42,078 nt of DNA, from assembly GCA_004297335.1 (NCBI GenBank), contig SCUD01000065.1, positions 1 through 42,078 of the forward strand, written 5' to 3'. The DNA comes from Gammaproteobacteria bacterium (lineage in GTDB: Bacteria > Pseudomonadota > Gammaproteobacteria > Steroidobacterales > Steroidobacteraceae). A program made the translations under genes and the position numbers. Below are positions 1 to 8,252 of the stretch, one piece after another; positions within the stretch are counted from its first letter, which is position 1; each line of letters starts with the position of its first letter. The notes below the pieces were generated by a model that did no database searches, was not told where the DNA came from, and worked only from the letters and a program-made list of their open reading frames with translations.

Positions 1-114
1 CTGGCGGACATCCGCGCGGTCACCCGGCGGGTCCGGTGGGTCATGAAGGGCGGTGAAGTCGTCGTCGACCGGCGCTCCACCGGCACGCCCCGCCCCGCCC
101 GCTACTGCCCCTGA
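1..114 (+). CDS. Amidohydrolase family protein, C-terminal end only
   Basis: An open frame enters from the left edge and stops at TGA 112-114, giving 37 residues. The segment LADIRAVTRRVRWVMKGGEV resembles the last beta strands of amidohydrolase-superfamily proteins (imidazolonepropionase or prolidase-like), where a small composite beta-sandwich closes the chain with a pattern like VxxVMKGGxVV. The metal-binding residues would lie upstream, outside the window, so neither activity nor substrate can be judged. The call rests on this short tail alone. Confidence 0.5.
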   Translation: MADIRAVTRRVRWVMKGGEVVVDRRSTGTPRPARYCP

Positions 115-181
115 GGCGCCCTGGGCGATCCCTGCTGCCGGGCCCGTTGCGGCTAGAATGCGGCGATCACGGAGGGGCGAC

Positions 182-1372
182 ATGATCACACCGCAATATC
201 GGCAGGGCCGACGCTCACTGCTGGCACTGGCTGTCGTATTGGTCACCATGGTGGTGCCACGGACCTCGGCAGCCGCGGAATACCTGACGGCAGCGGCGGG
301 CGGCGGGGGTGGCAACTCGTTCAGCCCCCGGTGTCCGGACGACCACGTGCTGGCTGGCATCTCGGGTCTGGCCGGCGGGTTCATCGACCGGGTGCAGCTG
401 CTGTGTGTCCAGGTCGATCCCCTCGGCCGGTGGGTTGGCAACGAAAAGGCCTATGCGGCGCTCGTTGCCGGCGGAACCGGTGGCAGTGCGTTCAAGCTGC
501 TGTGTCCGCGCGACCACGCGGTAAGCGGAATCGCCGGCAAGGCGGCCTCCCTGATCGACCAGCTGAGGATCCGGTGCGGTCCGCTGACCGGTGGGCCGCG
601 CCTCGCGACGGTCGGCAGCATGCTGACCGGGCAGGCGGGCGGGACGGGAGGGAACTCCTTCGGCTCCTGGGACTGCGCCGACGGCAAACCCGGGCGTGGG
701 CTGACCGGGCGCGCCTCGTCCTACGTGGACCAGCTGCGGCTGGCCTGTGACTATCCGCCGAGACCCCTGCGACCCGTCGACGCATACATCCGCCTCAGCG
801 GCTCGACCGTCCGTCATTCGATTATCCGCAAGTCCGGATGGGTCGAGGTCCTGGTCGATCTGTCGGGCACGGCCCGCGGTGACATTCGGATACCCGCGGC
901 AAGCAGCCACCCCGAGGTTGCTCCGTTCACCGAAGTGGTCGGGGGCGCCGCCTCCGGCAACGTGGTCCTCAAGACGTCTCTCACCAGGAGCGTCGGCTGC
1001 ACGACGTTCACGCTGGGATTCCCCGGGGATTCAGTCCGGCCGCTTACCGTACTGGTCGACCAGCAGGACACCGCGCTGAATCTGACGCCCAGCATCCTGG
1101 AATGGGGTGCGACGACCACTTCCGCGTATGGCACGCTGTCAATTCCGACCGCGGCTCCGGCCGGCGGGCTGTCGATCGCGCTGACGAGCAGCCATCCGAC
1201 CATTGCCGCAGTCCCGGCATCGGTCACCATCTCCTCGGGCACCCGATCGACGACCTTCGAGATCCGCCGGACCAGCACGATGGGTGCCTGCGTGACTCTG
1301 ACCGCACGCGGCAACGGAGTGACTGCACAGAGCCCGATTCAGTTCCGGCCGGTCTTGAGGACCACGAGGTAG
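182..1372 (+). CDS. Secreted protein with three Gly-Gly/Cys repeats and Ig-like tail
   Basis: This 396-residue protein starts at ATG 182, which follows a GGAGGGG ribosome site; an upstream in-frame start at 53 would put the signal peptide in the middle of the chain. Residues 1-31 look like a Sec signal peptide (RQGRR, then a hydrophobic core ending near TSAAA). Three repeats of about 50 residues follow (roughly 35-80, 92-135, 150-190). Each has the pattern GGxGGxxF, then Cys, then GxxGxAxxxxDxLxxxC, so each repeat carries a likely disulphide pair. The second half contains two beta-rich stretches with the SSHPxxAxVP style of bacterial Ig-like domains. It is probably exported. The repeats recall secreted jacalin-like or carbohydrate-binding modules, but I do not recognise the family and claim no function. 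Confidence 0.75.
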   Translation: MITPQYRQGRRSLLALAVVLVTMVVPRTSAAAEYLTAAAGGGGGNSFSPRCPDDHVLAGISGLAGGFIDRVQLLCVQVDPLGRWVGNEKAYAALVAGGTGGSAFKLLCPRDHAVSGIAGKAASLIDQLRIRCGPLTGGPRLATVGSMLTGQAGGTGGNSFGSWDCADGKPGRGLTGRASSYVDQLRLACDYPPRPLRPVDAYIRLSGSTVRHSIIRKSGWVEVLVDLSGTARGDIRIPAASSHPEVAPFTEVVGGAASGNVVLKTSLTRSVGCTTFTLGFPGDSVRPLTVLVDQQDTALNLTPSILEWGATTTSAYGTLSIPTAAPAGGLSIALTSSHPTIAAVPASVTISSGTRSTTFEIRRTSTMGACVTLTARGNGVTAQSPIQFRPVLRTTR

Positions 1373-1443
1373 GCCGCTTCCGGCATTACCGGCACATCCG
1401 ACATCGTGGTTGAGTTCATGCAATCGGACCTCAGAGGTTCCGG

Positions 1444-1842
1444 TCAGGCCAGCCAGTTCTCCGTGACGAGACCCGGTACCCGCGAAAACTCCGCGACGTT
1501 GTCGGTGACGACCACGACGCCGAGTGCGATCCCCTGGGCGGCGATCCAGCAGTCATTGGCGCCGATCGGTGTACCGGCGCGTTCGAGTGCGGCGCGGATC
1601 GCGCCGTAATGACGGCTGGTCTCGGCATCGAGGGGAACGGTCTCAATACCTTCGACCAGCCTGGTGAGGCGCTCCGCGTTGCGGTCCCGATGCAGGCTCT
1701 TCTCGACTCCCAGCTGTAGTTCACCCAGCACGATGGGCGACAACAGGAGATCGGACAGCGGCAGGGCAGCCAGCCGTTCGCGCACCGGCAGCGCACCTTT
1801 CATGGCCGCAATCAGGATGTTGGTGTCGAGCAGGTAACGCAC
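1444..1842 (-). CDS. vapC: VapC-type PIN-domain toxin
   Basis: This 132-residue PIN-domain ribonuclease is the toxin of a type II toxin-antitoxin pair. The acidic Mg2+-binding residues are visible: Asp in LLDTNILI near the N-terminus, Glu in LGELQLG, Asp in GANDCWIAA and Asp in VTDNVAEF. It starts with GTG at 1842, one base after the stop of the antitoxin gene, so translation is probably coupled. Known VapC proteins cleave tRNA or rRNA; the target of this one cannot be read from sequence. Length and motifs are normal, with no sign of decay. Confidence 0.93.
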   Translation of the reverse strand: MRYLLDTNILIAAMKGALPVRERLAALPLSDLLLSPIVLGELQLGVEKSLHRDRNAERLTRLVEGIETVPLDAETSRHYGAIRAALERAGTPIGANDCWIAAQGIALGVVVVTDNVAEFSRVPGLVTENWLA

Positions 1843-1843
1843 T

Positions 1844-2074
1844 TCAGTCCAGCGGTTTCACTGGCTCCGGCGGCTGGTCCGGCGGCGCCGTGAGCTCCAT
1901 GTCCGGCTCCTCCCAGAAGGCACGGAACAGGTCAGCCGCCTTGCGCGGGGGAACGGGCACCAGGCGCGCCACGACCCGTCCATGGCGCGTGATCGCGATC
2001 TCCTCGCCGGCCTCGACGGCCGCTAGCAACGCGGAGAATCTTGATTTTGCTTCAACGACCTGGACGGTTCGCAT
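1844..2074 (-). CDS. vapB: Phd/YefM-family antitoxin (VapB partner)
   Basis: This 76-residue antitoxin has an N-terminal Phd/YefM DNA-binding fold (VVEAKSRFSALLAAVEAGEE, ITRHGRVVARLVP). The acidic, proline-rich C-terminus is the usual toxin-wrapping tail. ATG 2074 is preceded by a GGAGG ribosome site. The gene ends one base before the VapC start. A perfect palindrome 14 bp upstream of the start is the expected autoregulatory operator. Confidence 0.92.
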   Translation of the reverse strand: MRTVQVVEAKSRFSALLAAVEAGEEIAITRHGRVVARLVPVPPRKAADLFRAFWEEPDMELTAPPDQPPEPVKPLD

Positions 2075-2087
2075 GCACCGGCCTCCG

Positions 2088-2113
2088 GCATTATGACCAT
2101 ATGGTCATAATGC
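2088..2113 (-). promoter_or_regulatory. Toxin-antitoxin operator, perfect 26-bp palindrome
   Basis: The half-site GCATTATGACCAT is followed directly by its exact reverse complement, giving 13+13 bases with no spacer and no mismatch. It lies just upstream of the antitoxin start on the minus strand. Phd/YefM antitoxins repress their own operon by binding such palindromes, so the antitoxin (with toxin as co-repressor) is the likely ligand. The AT-rich CATAAT half could double as a -10 element. Confidence 0.85.
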
Positions 2114-2174
2114 TACGGATCAGTCGGTGACGCAACCCTCCGGCTTTACTCTCTCGGGGCGCTCCATTGCTGGA

Positions 2175-3035
2175 CTACTCCGCCGCCAGCTTCCAGCTCT
2201 TTGCCAGTCCGAACTCCGGGCTCCGCCCGGCAATGATCGCGGCGGTCACCTCCGGCAGCGGCGCCAGCATCTCCGGATGCGGGAAGATCCAGAAGCGCTC
2301 CGCGCGGATCGCGTCGAGCACGAGACGGGCAACCTCGGCGGGATCCATGCCAGCCTCCTGCGTGCCACTGCGCATGAGGTCGCGGACCGCACCGCTCGCG
2401 CCAGTGATCACCGGCGCGCCTTCCGGCCGGTTGCGGTCGGCGTCGAAGATCCGGGTGCGCACCGCGCCGGGTGCGAGCAGCGAGACCCGGACACAGGCGT
2501 CGATCTGCCGCAGGTCGTGGTGCAGCGCCTCGCTCAGCGCGCGCACGGCGAACTTCGACGCGCTGTAGGCACCCAGCATCGGCGTCGCGAAGAAGCTCGC
2601 CATCGAACCGGTGTTGACCACGTGCGCCGGAACGCCCCGCGCGAGCATGCGCGGCACGAAGGCGCGGACTCCGTTCATGATGCCGGTCAGGTTCACGTCG
2701 ATGAGCCAGCGCCACTCGAGATCACCGTGCTCCCACAGCGGCCGCGGCACCATCACGCCGGCGTTGTTGAACAGCAGCTCGACGCCGCCCCAGCGGGCGA
2801 AACTGCGCGCGGCGAGCGCCTCGACCGCAGCAGCATCGCGCACGTCCAGCAGCTCGGTGACGGCCTCGGGCCCGCCGGGCGCCGCCAGATCCTGCGCGAG
2901 CGCGTCGAGCGCTCCCCGCTCGACGTCGGTCGCGATCACGCGCACACCCTCGCGTCGGCAGGCGAGCGCAAGCGCCCGGCCGATGCCGCTCGCGGCTCCG
3001 GTGATGACTGCCGTCCTGCCCTCCAGGTCCTGCAT
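2175..3035 (-). CDS. Short-chain dehydrogenase/reductase
   Basis: A classical SDR of 286 residues, predicted to be an NAD(P)-dependent alcohol or ketone oxidoreductase. It has the Rossmann motif TGAASGIG near the N-terminus, NNAG near residue 85, a Ser in NTGSMAS and the catalytic YSASK (Tyr/Lys). ATG 3035 is chosen because a GAGGGCGG ribosome site precedes it; a TTG at 3059 would add eight residues with no support. It lies 24 bp downstream of the acyl-CoA synthetase gene on the same strand, so the two probably share an mRNA. The substrate is unknown; a hydroxyacyl-CoA or a bulky alcohol is plausible from context. Confidence 0.9.
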   Translation of the reverse strand: MQDLEGRTAVITGAASGIGRALALACRREGVRVIATDVERGALDALAQDLAAPGGPEAVTELLDVRDAAAVEALAARSFARWGGVELLFNNAGVMVPRPLWEHGDLEWRWLIDVNLTGIMNGVRAFVPRMLARGVPAHVVNTGSMASFFATPMLGAYSASKFAVRALSEALHHDLRQIDACVRVSLLAPGAVRTRIFDADRNRPEGAPVITGASGAVRDLMRSGTQEAGMDPAEVARLVLDAIRAERFWIFPHPEMLAPLPEVTAAIIAGRSPEFGLAKSWKLAAE

Positions 3036-3059
3036 GTTGCCGCCCTCGCCCGCCAGCAA

Positions 3060-4796
3060 TCAGGCCGTAGACTGCTGCCGCAACAGGCGCTTGTCCACCT
3101 TGTCGAGCAGATTGCGCGGCAGCGCCGTCGCCCGTACGAGGATCTCGCGCGGCACCTTGTAGGCGGCCAGCACTTCGCCGAGCTGCGCCTGCAGGTCCGC
3201 AGGCACCAGCCGCGCGGCCGCGCCGGGACGCGGCACGACCGCAACGACCAGGCGCTCGCCGAGCCGCGCATCAGGCACGCCGAACGCCGCGGCCTCCTGC
3301 ACGTCCGGATTCGCGAGCAGCGCGCGCTCGATCTCCGCGCACCAGATGTTCTCTCCACCGCTGATGACCATGTCCTTCTTGCGGTCCACGATATGGATGA
3401 AGCCGTCCGTATCGACGAAGCCGATATCGCCGGTGCGCATGAAGCCCTCGGCATCGATCGTGCGCCGCGTTTCCTCCGGATCGCCCAGGTAGCCGAGCAT
3501 GTTCGTGATCCCGCGCAGGCAGATCTCACCGGGTACCCCGGCGGCAGCGGGTCGGTCATCCGGACCGAGGATCCGCACTTCCGTCGTCGGCAGCAGGCGC
3601 CCGGCCGCGGTCGGGTGCGCGAGGAAGTCCTCGCCGACGGCGAGCGCGACCGCGCCGGTCGATTCGGTCAGGCCGAAGCCGGTGCCCGGCACCGCGTTCG
3701 GAAAGCGGCGGACCAGCTCGGCCAGCAGTCCGGCCGGCAGGCCCTGGCCGCCGGTCGAGACGTTCGCCAGCGTGCTGCAGTCCGGTGCGCCCTCCAGCGG
3801 CTCGTGCACCAGGTCCCAGAGCATCGTCGGCACGGCCGGAAACTGGGTCACGCGCTCGCGGGCGATCAGCGCCAGGGCGTCGCCGGCATCCCAGCGCCGC
3901 ATCAGCACGATCTTGCCACCACGGGCCAGCGTCGCGAGAAACCCGGAATGCACGCCACTGGTGTGAAACAGCGGAAACACGAGCAACTGGCATGCCTGCG
4001 GCAGGCGCGCGGCGAGCTGTTCGAATGGGATGCCGAGGCGGGCCGCGAAGCGCCGGCCGACCAGAGCGCCTGAGAACAGATTGGCGTAGATCGCGTTGGT
4101 CGTGCCGATTTGACTCAGGATCGCGCCCCTGGCGCGGCCGGTCGTACCCGACGTGAACAGGATCATCGCCGGATCCAGCGGCGCGACCCGGACCGCTGGC
4201 GGCCTGCACCCCGCGCCGCGCTGCAGGAATTCCGTGAAGTCTCCGGCGCCCCCGGCGCGTGCCACGCGCAGGTCGTCCGCGTCACGCTCCCCGTCGGCGC
4301 CGAGCGCGGCACTGTCCGCGACCACGAGCCAGGGCACCGGCGAGGCGCCGGCCCGCGCGAGCTCGCGGCCGCAGCGCCCGTCGGCGATCACCGCGACGCA
4401 ACCGCTCGAGTCGCGCGCATGGGCGAGTTCCGCGGAGGAACCGCGGCTGTTGCACAGCACCGGGACGGCACCGAGTCGCGCGATCGCCAGGAACGCAATC
4501 ATCCACTCCGGGAGATTGCGCATTGCCAGGCCGACATGCGCACCCGGCTCGACGCCATGGTGCTGGCGCAGCGCAACGGCGAGCGAAGAGGATCGTGTCC
4601 ACACGTCGGCGTAGCTCAGGCGTTGCCCGCCATAGACCAGGCACTCGCGGTCAGCGCGCCAGTTGAGGCTGTCAAAGAACTCCGGCAGCGTTGGTGGTGC
4701 GTGCCGGAAGGTCCGGCAGCGATAGCCGCGGATTCCGGTTTCGACCAGCTCAAACGCGGCGCCCGGCGCCGTCAGCAACGATGCATCCGCGCTCAT
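3060..4796 (-). CDS. Acyl-CoA synthetase (AMP-forming)
   Basis: A 578-residue ANL-superfamily ligase that would form an acyl-adenylate and then the CoA thioester. The AMP-binding motif is ILFTSGTTGRARGAI. The A8 hinge segment reads MRTGDIGFVDTDGFIHIVDR, followed by KKDMVISGGENIW. The C-terminal lysine appears in the unusual context PRNLLDKVDK (about residue 566) instead of the common SGK. ATG 4796 follows a GGGGGAG ribosome site; the open frame reaches further upstream, but that part looks like leader. It is in line with the SDR downstream and divergent from a second SDR. The substrate class is not predictable from sequence. Confidence 0.9.
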   Translation of the reverse strand: MSADASLLTAPGAAFELVETGIRGYRCRTFRHAPPTLPEFFDSLNWRADRECLVYGGQRLSYADVWTRSSSLAVALRQHHGVEPGAHVGLAMRNLPEWMIAFLAIARLGAVPVLCNSRGSSAELAHARDSSGCVAVIADGRCGRELARAGASPVPWLVVADSAALGADGERDADDLRVARAGGAGDFTEFLQRGAGCRPPAVRVAPLDPAMILFTSGTTGRARGAILSQIGTTNAIYANLFSGALVGRRFAARLGIPFEQLAARLPQACQLLVFPLFHTSGVHSGFLATLARGGKIVLMRRWDAGDALALIARERVTQFPAVPTMLWDLVHEPLEGAPDCSTLANVSTGGQGLPAGLLAELVRRFPNAVPGTGFGLTESTGAVALAVGEDFLAHPTAAGRLLPTTEVRILGPDDRPAAAGVPGEICLRGITNMLGYLGDPEETRRTIDAEGFMRTGDIGFVDTDGFIHIVDRKKDMVISGGENIWCAEIERALLANPDVQEAAAFGVPDARLGERLVVAVVPRPGAAARLVPADLQAQLGEVLAAYKVPREILVRATALPRNLLDKVDKRLLRQQSTA

Positions 4797-4937
4797 GCAG
4801 CTCCCCCGGCGGGTGTGGGCCGAGTGTAGCAGCCCCGGACTTGCCGGTGATTTCCCTCGGAATGGCTGCCGGGACGTACCACCGGCACGGGACACTCGCT
4901 ATATTGGTACGCAGTTGCAGCCAGCGGGGACACGACT
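4797..4937 (+). promoter_or_regulatory. Divergent promoter region with candidate -10 at 4900-4905
   Basis: This 141-bp spacer separates the divergent acyl-CoA synthetase and SDR genes. On the plus strand TATATT at 4900-4905 is a good -10 candidate, which would give a leader of roughly 25 nt to ATG 4938. I see no convincing -35 hexamer at 17 bp. No clear palindromic operator is visible by eye. Confidence 0.4.
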
Positions 4938-5717
4938 ATGGGTGAGCGCCTGCGCGGCCAGGTGGCGCTGATCACCGGTGCGAGCCAGGGCATCGGCGCT
5001 GCAATCGCCCGCCGCTTCGCGGCTGAGGGCGCACATGTTGCGATCTGCGCGCGGCGCGCGGACGTCCTCGCCGGCGTCGCCGAGGGCATCCGCAGCGCCG
5101 GCGGCAGCGCGAGCCACGAGGCGCTCGACGTCGGCGACGACGCGGCGCTCGCGGCCTTCGTCACGGGCACTGCGAAAGCGCAGGGCCGGCTCGACATCGT
5201 CGTCAACAACGCACCGTCGGTCACCTACGGTGCGATCACCGACATGACGATCGAGAACTTCCGCCGCGATTTCCGCGTCAACGTCGATGCGGCCTTCGTG
5301 ACCACGCGCGAGGCCTTCAGGATCATGCTGCCGGCGCGGCGTGGCTCGATTGTCAACATCGCCTCGATCAACGGCCTGCTGGCAATGACCGGGATGTCCG
5401 CCTATGGGGCGGCGAAGGCCGCGCTGATCCACTTCACGCGCTGCGCCGCAATCGAGGCCGCGCCGGCCGGCGTGCGCGTCAACGTGATCGCGCCCGGTGT
5501 CATCAACACGCCGGCGACCGAGGCCGGGTTTGCCGGGCCCGGCGCCGACTGGGGCCGCAGGATCGCGGCCGCCGTGCCGCTCCGCCGCTTCGGCGAGGCC
5601 GCGGAAATCGCCGGGGCCGCGCTGTTCCTGGCCTCGGACGAGTCCTCCTACGTGACCGGCACCTGCCTGTCCGCGGACGGCGGCAAGACCGCGGAGCTCT
5701 TCATCCCGCCGCCCTGA
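4938..5717 (+). CDS. Short-chain dehydrogenase/reductase
   Basis: A 259-residue classical SDR with TGASQGIG, a catalytic Ser in NIASING, YGAAK, and the C-terminal VTGTCLSADGG typical of FabG-like enzymes. The NNAG motif is modified to NNAPS. It is predicted to be an NAD(P)-dependent oxidoreductase. ATG 4938 follows GCGGGGACACGACT. The gene is extremely GC-rich (48 of 60 bases in 5101-5160), unlike the block that starts downstream. It is probably the last gene before the catabolic island. Confidence 0.9.
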   Translation: MGERLRGQVALITGASQGIGAAIARRFAAEGAHVAICARRADVLAGVAEGIRSAGGSASHEALDVGDDAALAAFVTGTAKAQGRLDIVVNNAPSVTYGAITDMTIENFRRDFRVNVDAAFVTTREAFRIMLPARRGSIVNIASINGLLAMTGMSAYGAAKAALIHFTRCAAIEAAPAGVRVNVIAPGVINTPATEAGFAGPGADWGRRIAAAVPLRRFGEAAEIAGAALFLASDESSYVTGTCLSADGGKTAELFIPPP

Positions 5718-5759
5718 TGAGGGCAGCGGCCCCGGCAGCTCCGCCGCGGACGGACAATC

Positions 5760-5782
5760 CCGGAGAGCCCGCGGATCTCCGG
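5760..5782 (+). terminator. Possible hairpin after SDR
   Basis: CCGGAGA (5760-5766) and TCTCCGG (5776-5782) form a perfect 7-bp stem with a 9-nt loop, 43 bp after the SDR stop. No T-tract follows, so it is at best a weak or factor-assisted terminator. Confidence 0.3.
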
Positions 5783-5797
5783 CTCTGCCTGCCGGCA

Positions 5798-5835
5798 TTC
5801 CTACACTGTTGACGAACTCTAGCGCCGCGTACTGT
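5798..5835 (+). promoter_or_regulatory. Shared promoter-like element, copy A (upstream of TonB receptor)
   Basis: The pattern is TT-N-CTACAC-N-GTTGACGAA-N13-TAC(T/C)GT. It recurs at 13358-13395 with the same spacing and identical bases at all but a few positions. It embeds a -35-like TTGACG (5809-5814) and a -10-like TACTGT (5830-5835) with a 15-bp spacer. Of the 283-bp gene-free stretch 5718-6000, the rest holds a small hairpin (CACCTT, loop GCT, AAGGTG at 5864-5878), an inverted near-copy of the core (ATTCGTCACC at 5851-5860) and a long leader ending in the receptor ribosome site GGGGGA. Confidence 0.6.
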
Positions 5836-6000
5836 CCATCCTCACGGATGATTCGTCACCTTTCACCTTGCTAAGGTGCCAGCCGCTACTGATGGCGCCA
5901 GGAAGGTGTCGAGAATACCGATATTGGCGCTCGTGCAAGTCTGCGTGCTGAGCCCGCGGTCCTGCCCGCGGACCTGCGCCAACACAGGGGGACCTGTACC

Positions 6001-8241
6001 ATGATCGGCGAGATTTCAGTTCAGACGCGCTATGCCTTGGCGTGCACGTGCTCGTTGAGCGCGCTGCTCGCGACGCCAGTGCCGGGCCGTGCAGCAGAGC
6101 CCGGCGAAATGAACCAGCTCGAAGAGGTGGTGATCCTGGCCCGCAAGCGCACTGAGCCGCTGCAAAATGTGCCAGTTGCGGTGTCGGTGATGAGCACCAG
6201 TTCAGTCGAGGCCAGGTTCTCGGCAGACCTGAGCGACCTGGGCGCTGGCCTCCCGAACATCATTCTCGACCCGGCGCCGGCATACGCCAACGCGACTGCG
6301 TTCTCTATCCGGGGAATGAGTTTCCAGGATCCGGATGCGTCCTTCGAGCCGGCCGTCGGCGTCGTCCTCGACGGTGTGTTTCTCGGCAAGGCCAATGCCA
6401 ACCTGCTCGATCTTTACGACGTCGATCAAATCGAGGTCCTGCGGGGACCGCAAGGTACGCTGTTTGGGAAGAACACGATTGGCGGGCTCGTGACCGTTCG
6501 GTCGCGCCGGCCGTCGGGCGAATTCCATGCGGGAGCATCCGCAAGTATCGGCAACTACGGTCGCCGCGACCTCAAAGCCATGCTGGAAATGCCGCTTGGT
6601 GACGGGGAATTCTCGATCCGGTTATCCGGTCTTCGCAAGACCATGGACGGTTACTACATCAATGAGGCGACCGGAGACCGGATCGGCGCGGAGGATTCAA
6701 CCATGGGGCGCCTGGTCGCCGTGTGGCGTCCCGGGGACGCGTTTGATCTGACCGTGATCGCTGACATTGTTCGGGACAAGGGAGATGCGGCAGTCGAGCG
6801 AAATTCGTCCCCGCCCGGCTCCGGAGCCTGCTTTTTCGGCTACTGTGCGCTCACCTACGGCGACCTGTTCCGGGTCAGAATCAACGATCCGAACTTCATC
6901 GACTCGAAGACCAGCGGCGTGGCGATCGAGGCCAATTGGCATTTCGGACCCGGCACCATCACCTGGGTCTCCGGCCTCCGGCACACCGACGACAGGTCGG
7001 CTGTCGATCTGGACGGTGACGTCGTTACTCTGCTTGCCTACCCCCGGGAGCAGCTCATCAATCAATTCAGCCAGGAACTGCGGATAGCGACCGACGTCGG
7101 CGAGAAACTCGACTACGTCGCTGGCCTCACGTATTACAAGCAGTGGTACACGCAGATCCAGCAGCAGATCGTCGACTGCACCCTGGTCGGTGCCTGTCCT
7201 CCAGCCGTGCCAGTCGGAGCGGTGCAGATTCCACTCGGTGCGCACGCTCAACAGGACGGGAAAGCATACGCCGTCTTTGCGCAGGCGAACTATCAGACCT
7301 CTCCGCGCACGCGCCTGACAATTGGCGGGCGGTACAGCTGGGAGGACAAGGAATTCAGCCTCAGGCCGCCGGGCTACAACCTGGCCCCACCGGAGTTCGC
7401 TCCGTTCGTCAAGGCTGACGCCTCTTTCGGTGAACTGACGCCGAAACTCGGTTTTGATTTCCGACGGAGCGACACACAGTTCTGGTACCTGAGCTACTCG
7501 ACGGGCTTCAAGGCTGGCGGGTTCAACGGGCGCTCAAATACCGTGAGCGACATCGGGCCCTACAATCCGGAGAAGGTCCGGGGCGTGGAGGCCGGGCTCA
7601 AGGCCGAGTGGCTGCAAAGGCGGCTGCGCACGAACTTCGCGGCCTTCTACAACCGATATACTGACATGCAGGTTGACGTCATCATTCCGTCCGACGTCGG
7701 TGCGGGACAGCAGACCGTCGTCCGCAACGCCGCGGAAGCCTATACAGCCGGGTTCGAACTTGAGTCGACCCTGGTCCCCGCCGATGGCCTCATGATCAAT
7801 GTCAATCTGGGGTACCTACGCGCTCGTTACGTCGACTTTCTCGCCAATCTGACTCCGGCCGATTTTCTCGCCGGTGCGGTCGCCGATCACTCGGACCTCA
7901 AGCTGCGACGCGCCCCCGAGTGGACCGGGTTGCTCGGCCTGACCTATGACATTGGCCTTGGTTCGGCCGGAACGTTGAGCCTGGCCGGTAGCTCCTCGTA
8001 TTCGTCGGCATACGAGACCGACGTGACCAACGACTTGTTTGCCCGCCGCCCCGCGGCGTGGCTCGTTGACGCCAGTGTTGCCTACCAGCCCGCCAGCGAG
8101 CGGCTGCGTCTCGCGGTGTACGTCAAGAACCTGACCGACCGGCAATTCGTCGATAACGGCATCAATGCGGGCGGGTTGCTCGCGTTCAATGAGCCCAACC
8201 GCCCGCGCACCTATGGGATTGAGCTTGCTGTCCGGTATTGA
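6001..8241 (+). CDS. TonB-dependent outer-membrane receptor
   Basis: A 746-residue outer-membrane importer that would take up a substrate using TonB-ExbBD energy. The signal peptide spans about residues 1-31 (ending PGRAA) and is followed by a TonB-box-like LEEVVILAR. The plug domain (about 45-165) has the hallmark IEVLRGPQGTLFGKNTIGG. A long beta-barrel follows, ending in an aromatic strand (YGIELAVRY). The type resembles the receptors that accompany catabolic clusters in sphingomonads and steroid degraders rather than siderophore receptors. ATG 6001 follows CAGGGGGACCTGTACC. The carboxylase alpha gene begins within about 12 bp, so uptake and first attack of the substrate are probably co-transcribed. 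Confidence 0.95.
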   Translation: MIGEISVQTRYALACTCSLSALLATPVPGRAAEPGEMNQLEEVVILARKRTEPLQNVPVAVSVMSTSSVEARFSADLSDLGAGLPNIILDPAPAYANATAFSIRGMSFQDPDASFEPAVGVVLDGVFLGKANANLLDLYDVDQIEVLRGPQGTLFGKNTIGGLVTVRSRRPSGEFHAGASASIGNYGRRDLKAMLEMPLGDGEFSIRLSGLRKTMDGYYINEATGDRIGAEDSTMGRLVAVWRPGDAFDLTVIADIVRDKGDAAVERNSSPPGSGACFFGYCALTYGDLFRVRINDPNFIDSKTSGVAIEANWHFGPGTITWVSGLRHTDDRSAVDLDGDVVTLLAYPREQLINQFSQELRIATDVGEKLDYVAGLTYYKQWYTQIQQQIVDCTLVGACPPAVPVGAVQIPLGAHAQQDGKAYAVFAQANYQTSPRTRLTIGGRYSWEDKEFSLRPPGYNLAPPEFAPFVKADASFGELTPKLGFDFRRSDTQFWYLSYSTGFKAGGFNGRSNTVSDIGPYNPEKVRGVEAGLKAEWLQRRLRTNFAAFYNRYTDMQVDVIIPSDVGAGQQTVVRNAAEAYTAGFELESTLVPADGLMINVNLGYLRARYVDFLANLTPADFLAGAVADHSDLKLRRAPEWTGLLGLTYDIGLGSAGTLSLAGSSSYSSAYETDVTNDLFARRPAAWLVDASVAYQPASERLRLAVYVKNLTDRQFVDNGINAGGLLAFNEPNRPRTYGIELAVRY

Positions 8242-8252
8242 CGTTGGTACAA

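Noticed and set aside
2127-4073. A 648-codon open frame on the plus strand opposite the SDR and acyl-CoA synthetase genes
   Set aside because: It is antisense to two genes with clear motifs, its translation is Arg/His/Asp-rich and low in pattern, and it has no ribosome site. It is a product of high GC content.
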